From JAMXLO01 sp041487355 (GTDB lineage: Bacteria; Pseudomonadota; Alphaproteobacteria; Acetobacterales; Acetobacteraceae): a stretch of 12,285 nucleotides of DNA. Both the position numbers and the translations under genes were made by a program. How positions within the stretch are numbered: position 1 is the stretch's first letter; every line of letters starts with the position of its first letter. A model generated the notes under the pieces. That model did not search any database, was not told where the DNA came from, and saw only the letters and a list, made by a program, of their open reading frames with translations. Location: positions 1-12,285 of the forward strand of contig JBGPND010000158.1 in assembly GCA_041487355.1 (NCBI GenBank), given 5' to 3'. Of the stretch, positions 5,693 to 12,036 are shown one piece after another.

Positions 5693-6913
5693 TCAGCTCC
5701 GCGAATACATGAAGCCGCGGTCTTTCGGATAGTGCCCCTTGCCTTTGGTGAAAGTGACATGGTGCAGATTGAGGTTGCCACCCTCCGGCCGAAATCCCTC
5801 GATGACGCCGCATAGGTAATAGTTCCACACCCGACGGAACCGCTCGGTGAAACGCTGCGGATCGATCGCCTGGATCTCCGGCCAGTGCGCCTCGAAATTG
5901 CTCAGCCAGTGCTCGGCGGTGCGTTGGTAGTGCCAGCTCAGTTCCTCAACGTCGACGACGTGCAGACCGTACTCGTTCAGCAATTCCAGTGTGCGCGGCA
6001 GGCTGGGGACGCTGCCGCCCGGAAAGACGTACTTGATCGTCAGGAATTCGGTGGCGAACCGCTCGATGTAGCCGGTGGTCGAGATCATGCCGATGCCGCC
6101 CGGCTTCAGCGCGGTCGCGATGCTCTCGATCCAGCTCGGCTGGCAGGCCAGGCCGGCATGTTCGTAGACCCCAACTGACAAGTACCTGTCATACGCCGCC
6201 GGCTCCCGCAGCAGATCGCGATGATCCCGCTCGACGATGCGGACCCGTCCAGTCAGCGCCCGCTGCTCCAGGCGCGTCTGCATGACGCGGTTCTGCTCCG
6301 GCACAAGGCCGTAATTCACCACCTCCGCGCCATACTTCTCAGCGGCGAGCATCGCCATGCCGCCCCAGCCGGAGCCCACCTCCACCAGCCGGTCCCCGGG
6401 TCGGAGCAACAGCTTCCGGCAGATGTAGTCGCATCGCTGGCGCTGCGCCTCGGCCAGGGTCGTTGTGCCCTCCGGCCAGTAGCCCTCGGCGTACAGGCAG
6501 TCATCACCAAGCATCAACCGGAAGAACTCGAATGGCAGCCCGTAATGGCGCCTGGCGTTCGCCTTCGCCCGCACGAAATCCCGGTTGTTGTCGCGCCACT
6601 CGAGATACCGGCGTTTGGCCAGCAGCAACGGATTGGCCCGGTAGCGGTAGGCACCGGAGAATGCCATGCGCATCAACCGGCCAACGGCGCGATCGCCGAC
6701 GATGTCGACATCACCGTCGAAGTAGCCTTCGAAGAAGCCGACATAGCCGAGCAGCACCGTCCGGCGCTCCGCCGATCGCGTCCGAAAGACGATGGTGACC
6801 TCCGGTTCGCCCTGGCGACCTTGCCAGGCAGTGCGATCAGCGAAGACGACGCGCAGGACGGCGCTCTGCCCTCGGGCAACCCGCTCGAAGATCTGCCGCA
6901 AGAGCCATTTCAT
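5693..6913 (-). CDS. cfa: Cyclopropane-fatty-acid-synthase-like lipid methyltransferase
   Basis: SAM-dependent methyltransferase (406 residues, near the usual 380-420) expected to modify unsaturated acyl chains of membrane phospholipids. An N-terminal domain (about 1-130) precedes the SAM fold: VEVGSGWGGMA (177-187) is the SAM-binding loop, YEHAG (Glu251) matches FEHVG of E. coli Cfa, KYVFPGGSVPSL (294-305) is the conserved loop before the lipid site, and Tyr329 in WHYQRTAEHW matches Tyr317. Two bicarbonate-binding positions differ: the Cys of the E. coli YxCGYW motif is Glu143 (LYAEGYW), and the His of its HTIG motif is Ser278 (ISTTG). It may therefore make a product other than a simple cyclopropane. 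It is the last gene of a minus-strand operon, 19 bases after the TAXI gene. Confidence 0.88.
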   Translation of the reverse strand: MKWLLRQIFERVARGQSAVLRVVFADRTAWQGRQGEPEVTIVFRTRSAERRTVLLGYVGFFEGYFDGDVDIVGDRAVGRLMRMAFSGAYRYRANPLLLAKRRYLEWRDNNRDFVRAKANARRHYGLPFEFFRLMLGDDCLYAEGYWPEGTTTLAEAQRQRCDYICRKLLLRPGDRLVEVGSGWGGMAMLAAEKYGAEVVNYGLVPEQNRVMQTRLEQRALTGRVRIVERDHRDLLREPAAYDRYLSVGVYEHAGLACQPSWIESIATALKPGGIGMISTTGYIERFATEFLTIKYVFPGGSVPSLPRTLELLNEYGLHVVDVEELSWHYQRTAEHWLSNFEAHWPEIQAIDPQRFTERFRRVWNYYLCGVIEGFRPEGGNLNLHHVTFTKGKGHYPKDRGFMYSRS

Positions 6914-6932
6914 CGTGACGTCGCCTGGGTTG

Positions 6933-7952
6933 TCATCGCACGTCCGGTCCGTGACTGGCCGGCTGGGGGAGCAGGCCAGCCGCGTGAAAGTATTGCATCG
7001 CCCCCGGGTGCAGCGGGGCCACTGCGCCGTTTGGCACCAGATCGCCGATCTTCAGGGTGAACAGCGCCGGGTGCAGGCGCCGGAAATCGGCGAAATTCTC
7101 CAACACGGCTTTGACCACCGCATAGGTCAGTGCGTCGGGTTGCCGGGCCGACGCCACAAGCAGCGTCTGCGTCCCGAACGTCGCGACGTCATCCGGATTG
7201 CCGTGATACATGCCACCCGGGATCCGCGACGCGACGTAATACGGATGCGCGGTAAGAAGCGCGGCGATCGCCGGACCCGCGAGCGGCAGCAGACGCGCAG
7301 GGCAGCCGATCGTTACTTCCTGAATGAAACCGTTCGGGTGCGCCGCCTCGAACATGATGGCGTCGACCCGGTTGTCGCACAGCGCCTGGTTCTGCTCTGC
7401 CAGACCGAGCTCGAGCGAACGCTCGAAGTCCGCCGTCGACCAGCCATAGGCGGCGAGCAGATCATCACGAATGACGGCATACGATGCGCCGCTCCGGCCG
7501 ACACTGATCCGGCGGTGCCGCAGCGCCTCGAACCGCCGGATACCGGCGCCGGCACGGACGATGACGGCAAGCGTCTCCGTGTGGAGTGCGATCAGCGTGC
7601 GCAGGTCCGCATCGGGGCCTGCCGCGGCAAACTGCCCTTCCCCACGATAGGCGGCATAGGCGACATCGGATTGCACGAGGCCAAGCGCGGCGTCGCCGCG
7701 GCGGACGCGCCGGACGTTCTCGACCGATCCGTTCGAGATCACAGCCAGGCAGGGATTGGTGAGCCTTTCCTCCGCCAGATTAAATAGCCGGCAGATGGCG
7801 TTGCCGACCGGCAGCGAGACGCCGCCAGGGATTCCCGTGGCGATGGTGAACGGGGTTTGCTCGGCGGCAACGGCGGGCGCCGCCCAAATCGCCGCCACAC
7901 TGGTCAGGACAGCGGCCACGGCCAGGAGCAGCCGCCCGGATCGCCAAAGCAC
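6933..7952 (-). CDS. TAXI-family periplasmic solute-binding protein
   Basis: Exported binding protein of the TAXI branch of TRAP transporters. A signal peptide (LWRSGRLLLAVAAVLTSVAA then APAVAA) is cut before EQTPFTIATG. The mature protein has the TAXI pattern: IATGIPGGVSLPVGNAIC, then NGSVENVRRVRRGDAALGLV, then SDVAYAAYRG, with a C-terminal lobe to HPGAMQYFHAAGLL. The open frame extends to a GTG at 7979 that overlaps the DUF6134 stop (GTGA). I chose the GTG at 7952 because GGGAGGA at 7957-7963 is 4 bases upstream and the longer start has no ribosome site. No TRAP membrane subunit lies in the window, so it is an orphan binding protein that could serve a distant permease or act otherwise. The ligand is unknown. 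Confidence 0.87.
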   Translation of the reverse strand: MLWRSGRLLLAVAAVLTSVAAIWAAPAVAAEQTPFTIATGIPGGVSLPVGNAICRLFNLAEERLTNPCLAVISNGSVENVRRVRRGDAALGLVQSDVAYAAYRGEGQFAAAGPDADLRTLIALHTETLAVIVRAGAGIRRFEALRHRRISVGRSGASYAVIRDDLLAAYGWSTADFERSLELGLAEQNQALCDNRVDAIMFEAAHPNGFIQEVTIGCPARLLPLAGPAIAALLTAHPYYVASRIPGGMYHGNPDDVATFGTQTLLVASARQPDALTYAVVKAVLENFADFRRLHPALFTLKIGDLVPNGAVAPLHPGAMQYFHAAGLLPQPASHGPDVR

Positions 7953-7975
7953 GCCGTCCTCCCTGCCGCCTTGCG

Positions 7976-8701
7976 TCACGGCTCAAGCCGGTATTCGAGT
8001 TTCGCGCCACGACGCTCCAGTTCGCCGCCCACCCACGAGCCCGCACCGTCATACCACATCGTGCCGGCCACATCCGGGGTGACCAGCCTGAAGCGTGTCA
8101 CCGCAACCGGGCGACCAGCCACCACGATCTGTTGGTCGGCGAGCTTGTGCACGCTGAGGCCGATCACACCGCCATACTGTGCGTCGATCACCGTCTCCTG
8201 CCGAAGAATCAGCGAACTCCACAGACAGTTGGACGTCAATGTCGCCGCCGATGCAATGAACGGCCCGGCTTGCCCGACGACCCGGAAGCCCCTTGGTATC
8301 GCGGCGCCGTCAATCCGCATGGTCTCGTCATCTTCCGTGGTGACGCTCGACAGTGCCATCAAGCGCCCGCCCTGCCAGGTTTCCTGAGAGCGGTGGCGGT
8401 ACGAGAACACGGTGAAGATGAAGCGCTTCACGGTCATGTCGACCTCGGTATCGACCCGGGTGCTCGCGATGGCCGGCGTGCTTCCCACGATGTGCGTGCC
8501 AATCCGGTCGCCTTGATAGAATACCGCGAATCGCCGATTTGCCGAGCCGGTAGGCAGGGCGATCGGCGATGCGGCGAGCAGCCGATTTGGCGCAACGCTC
8601 GTGATGCCTTGAGCGAGGGCGGAAAGCAGCAGAGTGCGCCGGCGACATTCGTCGAGCCGCACCAAGCCCACGCCGTCGCCGCCCGCTCCAGCTTCAGCCA
8701 C
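7976..8701 (-). CDS. DUF6134 family exported protein
   Basis: Uncharacterised protein of up to 241 residues. Residues 20-32 (RRRTLLLSALAQG) begin a signal-peptide-like segment, possibly Tat-type because of the arginines. The rest matches the DUF6134 pattern I recognise: FAVFYQGDRIGTH, then FTVFSYRHRSQETWQGGRL, then SVTTEDDETMRIDG, and near the end MWYDGAGSWVGGELERRGAKLEYRL, predicting an all-beta periplasmic fold. The GTG at 8701 lies within an FtsH-like scrap read in another frame, so the first residues may not be native; the GTG at 8662 (VRLDECRRR) is an alternative start. It is the first gene of the operon with the TAXI protein and the methyltransferase. Function unknown; an envelope or lipid-related role is inferred from position only. 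Confidence 0.78.
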   Translation of the reverse strand: MAEAGAGGDGVGLVRLDECRRRTLLLSALAQGITSVAPNRLLAASPIALPTGSANRRFAVFYQGDRIGTHIVGSTPAIASTRVDTEVDMTVKRFIFTVFSYRHRSQETWQGGRLMALSSVTTEDDETMRIDGAAIPRGFRVVGQAGPFIASAATLTSNCLWSSLILRQETVIDAQYGGVIGLSVHKLADQQIVVAGRPVAVTRFRLVTPDVAGTMWYDGAGSWVGGELERRGAKLEYRLEP

Positions 8702-8778
8702 TCATCCGCCCCCAGCGTCTCGTGCACCAGCAGCGCCCTATCGGACATTCTGCCTGATGCGCGCCGATGAGTCTCTAC
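8677..8778 (-). pseudogene. Scrap resembling the FtsH C-terminus
   Basis: Read on the minus strand this gives HRRASGRMSD, then RALLVHETLGADEWLKLERAA. It resembles the FtsH tail at the window end (AALLAHQSLSAEELPRVKAERAA) and typical FtsH ends of the form ALLxHETLxxDE. There is no FtsH catalytic domain upstream: the preceding DNA is the end of the TetR-Phd fusion. The reading lacks the expected stop and runs on out of family into the DUF6134 gene in another frame. It looks like the 3' debris of a second ftsH copy. The match is short, so chance similarity cannot be excluded. Confidence 0.45.
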
Positions 8779-9836
8779 GTTGGTGCGCCGCACTCGCCCG
8801 CCGGACCGAGCCGCGCCACCGGCCAGCCGCGGCAGGTGATGACAAATTCCTTACCCGCTCCCGCCGCCGACAGCACTTCGTCAAAATTCTGCTTCGCCTC
8901 CTTCCGCGCCAGCCAGTTCGGCTCCGCCACTTCCGGCGACCGGCGTGACCGCCTGACGGAGCTGTCATCGCGACGCCCGACGAAGCTGCGCCCCGACTTC
9001 GCCGGCGCGACCGCCGGAGACAGCGCCGCCAGCAGGCCCGCGGGCTCCAACCTGGGGCCTGCCCCGGACTGCGATCCGGGGCCTGGCGCCTCGTCGGCCC
9101 CCGGATCGCAGTCCAGGGCAGGCATCGCGCCGCTCGAAACGAGCGCATGTGCGGCAGCCAGCATCATGGCGGTCACCATGCGCGGATAGTGCGGGTCCAC
9201 TGCATCCGCGTCGGCGCCGCCCCAGAACACGACACCGCTGAGCAGCCGTTCCAGCGCCGGCAGCAGAGACGTGGTCAGCGCGCTGGGCGCAAGCCCAGGT
9301 GCGACCTGTCCCAATGTCTCGACAAAGATCTCGAGCAAGGCCCTGTAGCGCCCCTTCACCGACCTCTGCGGCTCCGCCGGCAGCAGCATCACGCTGAACA
9401 ACAGCGCACGGTGGGCGTCCGGCGCGGCCAGCACACCATCGTGGAACGCCTGCACCAGCGCCGCCAGACGCGTGGCGGGGTCCGCCTCGGCGGTCGCGTC
9501 ATGCGCCGCGCCGACACGCCCGGTCAGCGCGACCACGTGGTCGAACAGGATCTCGGTCAGCATGTCGTCGCGGTTGCGGAAGTAATACTTGGTCGTCCCG
9601 GTCGGCAGGTTTGCCGCCTGGCTCACCTGGGTCAGTCCGACGGCGGCCAGCCCGCGCTCGGCGAACAGCCGCGCGGCCACCTGCTTCATCCGCTGTTTCT
9701 TCGCCACGACGCCGGGGCTCGGGTTGTAATACAGCGTAACGCGCCCTCCCGTCGGATCCGCGTCGCCGCCGCGCGGCGAGGCGAAGCGAGTGTTGGCGGG
9801 GCGGCGCTTGGGGTTCGTCTCGGGCTCTGTTGGCAT
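8775..9836 (-). CDS. TetR-family regulator fused to a Phd-like antitoxin segment
   Basis: A 353-residue frame, far longer than the usual 190-220 of TetR proteins. Residues about 48-100 are a TetR helix-turn-helix (RMKQVAARLFAERGL, then LTQVSQAANLPTGTTKYYFRNRDDM). Residues 101-237 are the all-helical ligand and dimer domain, with AHRALLFSVMLLP and a final helix YPRMVTAMMLAAAHALV. Residues about 238-265 (LDCDPGADEAPGPGSQSG) are encoded by a palindromic repeat. A Ser/Arg-rich linker leads to residues 309-345 (LARKEAKQNFDEVLSAAG, then KEFVITCRGWPVARLGP), which resemble Phd/YefM antitoxins. The repeat probably removed the original stop and joined two genes. A palindromic operator at 9853-9875 suggests self-repression. 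The inducer is unknown. Confidence 0.85.
   Translation of the reverse strand: MPTEPETNPKRRPANTRFASPRGGDADPTGGRVTLYYNPSPGVVAKKQRMKQVAARLFAERGLAAVGLTQVSQAANLPTGTTKYYFRNRDDMLTEILFDHVVALTGRVGAAHDATAEADPATRLAALVQAFHDGVLAAPDAHRALLFSVMLLPAEPQRSVKGRYRALLEIFVETLGQVAPGLAPSALTTSLLPALERLLSGVVFWGGADADAVDPHYPRMVTAMMLAAAHALVSSGAMPALDCDPGADEAPGPGSQSGAGPRLEPAGLLAALSPAVAPAKSGRSFVGRRDDSSVRRSRRSPEVAEPNWLARKEAKQNFDEVLSAAGAGKEFVITCRGWPVARLGPAGECGAPT
9057..9123. repeat. Palindromic repeat inside the TetR-Phd gene
   Basis: The arms at 9057-9081 and 9099-9123 are 25-base reverse complements with one mismatch (core GGACTGCGATCCGGGG) and a 17-base spacer. It is translated in frame between the TetR and Phd-like parts. 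The arm resembles an abundant intergenic palindrome of high-GC alphaproteobacteria (from memory). Confidence 0.85.
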
Positions 9837-9852
9837 GGGTGGGCTCGCTGTT

Positions 9853-9875
9853 GTGTTAGTTTGTTATACTAACAC
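9853..9875. promoter_or_regulatory. Palindromic operator and promoter of the TetR-type gene
   Basis: GTGTTAGT at 9853-9860 and ACTAACAC at 9868-9875 are exact reverse complements with a 7-base spacer. On the minus strand the spacer region reads TATAAC (9863-9868), a good -10 box, placing a start near 9856, about 20 bases before the ATG at 9836. An operator on the -10 box is the standard layout for TetR self-repression. Confidence 0.75.
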
Positions 9876-9967
9876 GACGCTGGGCACCGAGGCAAACGCT
9901 TTGGAGCGGCGAGGAACTCGGAACGTCACCCCATTGCCACCGTGCCTCGCAATCGTTGGTCCGATGC

Positions 9968-10036
9968 ATCCGCGTCCATCAGCGTGCATCTGCGGTTCGT
10001 AGCCTGAAACAGATGCAACCGCAGATGAACGCGGAT
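9968..10036. repeat. Imperfect inverted repeat between the TetR-type and DUF4239 genes
   Basis: The left arm at 9968-9997 (ATCCGCGTCCATC, then CATCTGCGGTT) pairs with AACCGCAGATGAACGCGGAT at 10017-10036. The left arm carries about 10 extra bases relative to the right. CGCAGATG recurs at 10040-10047. It lies downstream of the minus-strand DUF4239 gene and could end its transcript, though no T-run is present. Confidence 0.75.
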
Positions 10037-10066
10037 CAACGCAGATGTCGTTGTCAGCCGTAGGCA

Positions 10067-10828
10067 CTACCAGTTCATATGCGCGAGCACGTTCTGCATC
10101 GGCCAGCTCGAAATCTGCATCACGCCGTCCAACGGCCGGTCCATTTCCAGGATCAGGAAAATCGCCCCGCCGATCGCGAGCGAGCAGATAAGAAATGCCA
10201 ACACGACGGTGCTGTTGCGCGGCGCGTTCATGCCGAAGCTGGCGAAAATGACGGTGACCCACGATACCAGGACCACCAGCACCACGCGCTGCACGCTCGG
10301 TCCCTGCTGCTCGATCAGCAGCCAGCGCTGGCGCAGCAGATTGACGTTGATGTCTATCGCCGCGTCTTGCAACGACCTCTGGCCAGCGTCGATCGGCTTC
10401 AGGGCTCGGATCGTCTCTCGCACACGCTCCAGCAGCCGCTCGGTTTCGTCGTCCTCCAATACGGCCGGGCGCTCCCCGTGCTTGGGCCAGCCGTCCTGTA
10501 GCAACCTCTCGGTGTAGCTGCGCAGCACATCGCGGGGGACCGATGCGTCGCCGCCGTAGTCTCGCAGGGTCTCATTCAACAGCGCCAACTCGGCTGCGTA
10601 GCTGCGGATCGCACGATCGGTCGAATCGTAGGAACTCTTGGCCGTCGCGATCAGCAGGCCGAGAACCAGGGAGGCCAGCACCGACAGTATCCCGATGCCG
10701 AGCCTGATGACATCCTGCGTCTCCTTGGTCAGGTGGTGCCGCGGCAAAATGCGGTGGAGATACAGACCCGCCACTCCGCCGGCGAAAATGCAGGCCGCGA
10801 CCAGCAGGCTTGCCGTGATGGTGTTCAT
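10067..10828 (-). CDS. Bestrophin-like (DUF4239) membrane protein
   Basis: Integral membrane protein of about 253 residues from the ATG at 10828 (MNTITASLLVAACIF); an in-frame ATG at 10849 adds seven residues. In the longer numbering two membrane segments lie at about 10-30 and 50-70 and two at about 187-206 and 212-234, with a soluble helical part of about 115 residues between (SYTERLLQDGW, LLERVRETIRALKP, LLRQRWLLIEQQG). EMDRPLDGVMQISSWPMQNV at the C-terminus is the hallmark of the bestrophin-like/DUF4239 family. Relatives are proposed to be channel-like, but no transport activity is established. It stands alone between the toxin-antitoxin pair and the TetR-type gene, on the same strand as both. 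Confidence 0.85.
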   Translation of the reverse strand: MNTITASLLVAACIFAGGVAGLYLHRILPRHHLTKETQDVIRLGIGILSVLASLVLGLLIATAKSSYDSTDRAIRSYAAELALLNETLRDYGGDASVPRDVLRSYTERLLQDGWPKHGERPAVLEDDETERLLERVRETIRALKPIDAGQRSLQDAAIDINVNLLRQRWLLIEQQGPSVQRVVLVVLVSWVTVIFASFGMNAPRNSTVVLAFLICSLAIGGAIFLILEMDRPLDGVMQISSWPMQNVLAHMNW

Positions 10829-10932
10829 TGCTTGCACACGCCCGTTCATGCCCCCGCTGGCCGCATCGACCGTCCCGGCAAGCCATTAGCCGTGGCGTGA
10901 GGAACCCGCACCCCTCGATTGGCCGATTTCGC

Positions 10933-11286
10933 TCACCCCAGTCCAATAGCCTCGGCCACCTGTCGGCGGATGCGAGCGAGCTGCTCCGCCGTGATCCGCG
11001 ACGCCGTCCCGCGCACCCGCGCCTGCGAGGTCCCGGCAATCAGAGGGGACACCGCGAAGCAGGTCTTCGTGCAGCCGTTCTCCGGCGTGGGATCGATCCG
11101 CACGGACAGCTCGGTGACGACCATGCTGGCGTCCTCGGTCAACGGCACGAGGATGACGTTCGGATAGCTCGGATCGAACAACTCGCTGTCCTCGATCACC
11201 ACGGCCGGCCGCAACTTGTTCGCCTCCTTGGGCAGTGCGTCGCGCCAGTCGACAACGACGATCTGCCCAGGCTGGAAGGCCGCCAT
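10933..11286 (-). CDS. MazF/PemK-family toxin (endoribonuclease)
   Basis: A 117-residue MazF-type protein expected to cleave mRNA when free of its antitoxin. FQPGQIVVVDWRDALPKE is the first strand pair. KLRPAVVIED carries Arg26, matching catalytic Arg29 of E. coli MazF, and ILVPLTEDAS carries Thr50, matching Thr52. The later TKTCFAVSPLIAG block and SRITAEQLARIRRQVAEAIGL complete the fold, so it appears intact and active. The ATG at 11286 follows the antitoxin stop by one base, indicating coupled translation; the frame upstream of it is the antitoxin gene read out of phase. Length is normal for the family. The RNA target cannot be told from sequence. Confidence 0.9.
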   Translation of the reverse strand: MAAFQPGQIVVVDWRDALPKEANKLRPAVVIEDSELFDPSYPNVILVPLTEDASMVVTELSVRIDPTPENGCTKTCFAVSPLIAGTSQARVRGTASRITAEQLARIRRQVAEAIGLG

Positions 11287-11287
11287 G

Positions 11288-11530
11288 TCAGGAGATATCG
11301 GTCGAGGGTGCGCCCCAGTCCTCGTAGAACGCGCGCGCATCGGCGTTTTCCACCACGTAGCGCCCGACGGCGGCGCTTTGCGCGCGGATCTGCGCACGCC
11401 GGACATTACGGGCGGCCTCGGCGGCAATCTGCCGCAGATAGGTGGCGAGGCCGATCCCCTGGGTCCGCGCCTCGGCTTCCAGCGTGGCGCGGACATCGTC
11501 GTCGAGGCGTACGGAGATCGGCGCCGTCAT
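11288..11530 (-). CDS. Ribbon-helix-helix antitoxin partner of the MazF-type toxin
   Basis: An 80-residue antitoxin. Residues 4-40 (PISVRLDDDVRATLEAEA, then GLATYLRQIAAEAARN) form a ribbon-helix-helix DNA-binding domain. The C-terminal half (SAAVGRYVVENADARAFYED) should wrap around the toxin and block it. It lies first in the operon with a one-base gap to the toxin, the usual order for type II pairs. AGGA lies 9 bases before the ATG. Twin 9-base direct repeats upstream (11573-11594) are candidate operator sites for self-repression. RHH-MazF pairing is a known combination, unlike the AbrB-type MazE of E. coli. Confidence 0.85.
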   Translation of the reverse strand: MTAPISVRLDDDVRATLEAEARTQGIGLATYLRQIAAEAARNVRRAQIRAQSAAVGRYVVENADARAFYEDWGAPSTDIS

Positions 11531-11572
11531 GGAGATTGTCCTGGCACGATGGGTGTTGCGGTGTCGCTAAAT

Positions 11573-11594
11573 ATGTAGTGCGTGGATGTAGTGC
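11573..11594. promoter_or_regulatory. Twin direct repeats, candidate toxin-antitoxin operator
   Basis: ATGTAGTGC occurs at 11573-11581 and again at 11586-11594, a 13-base period, 43-64 bases upstream of the antitoxin ATG. Closely spaced short direct repeats are a usual binding site for ribbon-helix-helix dimers. No clear -35/-10 pair was identified around it. Confidence 0.45.
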
Positions 11595-11637
11595 TTTCCA
11601 GTCGTCCGCCGCGAAATCGACGGACACCCCCAGCAAG

Positions 11638-11856
11638 CGTAGGGCGGAAAAGCGTAGCGCATTCCGCCACCGGAACTCGGGAAAGCGCACAGTCCCGACC
11701 CGACCCGACACACCCGCGCGGCAATGTGCGGTCCGTTGCAAGCAGGGGCGACCGCGGCAGCCAGAGCGGAACCGCCCGACACAGCACGAAAGGCCAGACA
11801 TCCACGTGGCGGAATGCCCCCCGGATCAAGTCCGGGGGGCGCTGTTCCGCCCTACG
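11638..11856. repeat. Composite 219-base inverted-repeat element
   Basis: The outer arms CGTAGGGCGGAA (11638-11649) and TTCCGCCCTACG (11845-11856) are exact complements, as are the inner arms GCATTCCGCCAC (11659-11670) and GTGGCGGAATGC (11806-11817). The left end is 33 bases. The right end is 51 bases and carries its own hairpin, CCCCCCGGA-TCAAG-TCCGGGGGG (11817-11839). The 135-base centre encodes nothing recognisable. It looks like two copies of an intergenic palindrome facing each other, or a small non-coding mobile element. Confidence 0.75.
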
Positions 11857-11914
11857 TTCACTAACTCATACCAACCGCCCGAATCAATGACCCTTGGTCA
11901 GCGCTCGCTTTGCC

Positions 11915-11993
11915 CGTCTTGGCCGGGCTTGTCCCGGCCATCCGTCGGGGCACGGTGCCACCACTGATGGCCGGGAAAAGCCCGGCCATGACG
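11915..11993. repeat. Two inverted copies of a 28-base palindromic repeat
   Basis: 11966-11993 contains ATGGCCGGG-AAAAG-CCCGGCCAT. The reverse complement of 11915-11942 is the same 28-base sequence with two changes. Each copy is a hairpin, and the pair can fold together across a 23-base spacer. They lie downstream of the ftsH stop (12037, minus strand) and may act as its terminator or mRNA-stabilising end. Confidence 0.8.
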
Positions 11994-12036
11994 GCGAGGG
12001 AGCGGCGACAAGTGTCAGCAGCAACGGCGGTTGGTA

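Larger units (their letters stand above)
11531..12036. other. Intergenic region between ftsH and the toxin-antitoxin pair
   Basis: About 500 bases without a gene, largely made of palindromes (see 11638-11856 and 11915-11993) plus the candidate operator at 11573-11594. Several long open frames cross it on both strands, but they are Arg/Pro/Gly-rich, follow the repeats and have no family match I recognise. Confidence 0.65.

Noticed and set aside
6221..7787. Two long + strand open frames (279 and 331 codons) opposite the methyltransferase and TAXI genes
   Set aside because: Antisense shadows of genes with well-conserved motifs; Arg/Pro/His-rich with no family match.
9147..9872. + strand open frame (241 codons) opposite the TetR-type gene
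   Set aside because: Mirror of the TetR coding frame and its promoter; Gln/Arg/His-rich shadow.
10828..11967. + strand open frame (379 codons) across the toxin-antitoxin pair and repeats
   Set aside because: Antisense to two recognised genes, then runs through palindromic repeats; no plausible protein.
11638..11993. Repeats near the window end as a CRISPR array
   Set aside because: The units are palindromes in alternating orientation with unequal spacing, not regularly spaced direct repeats.
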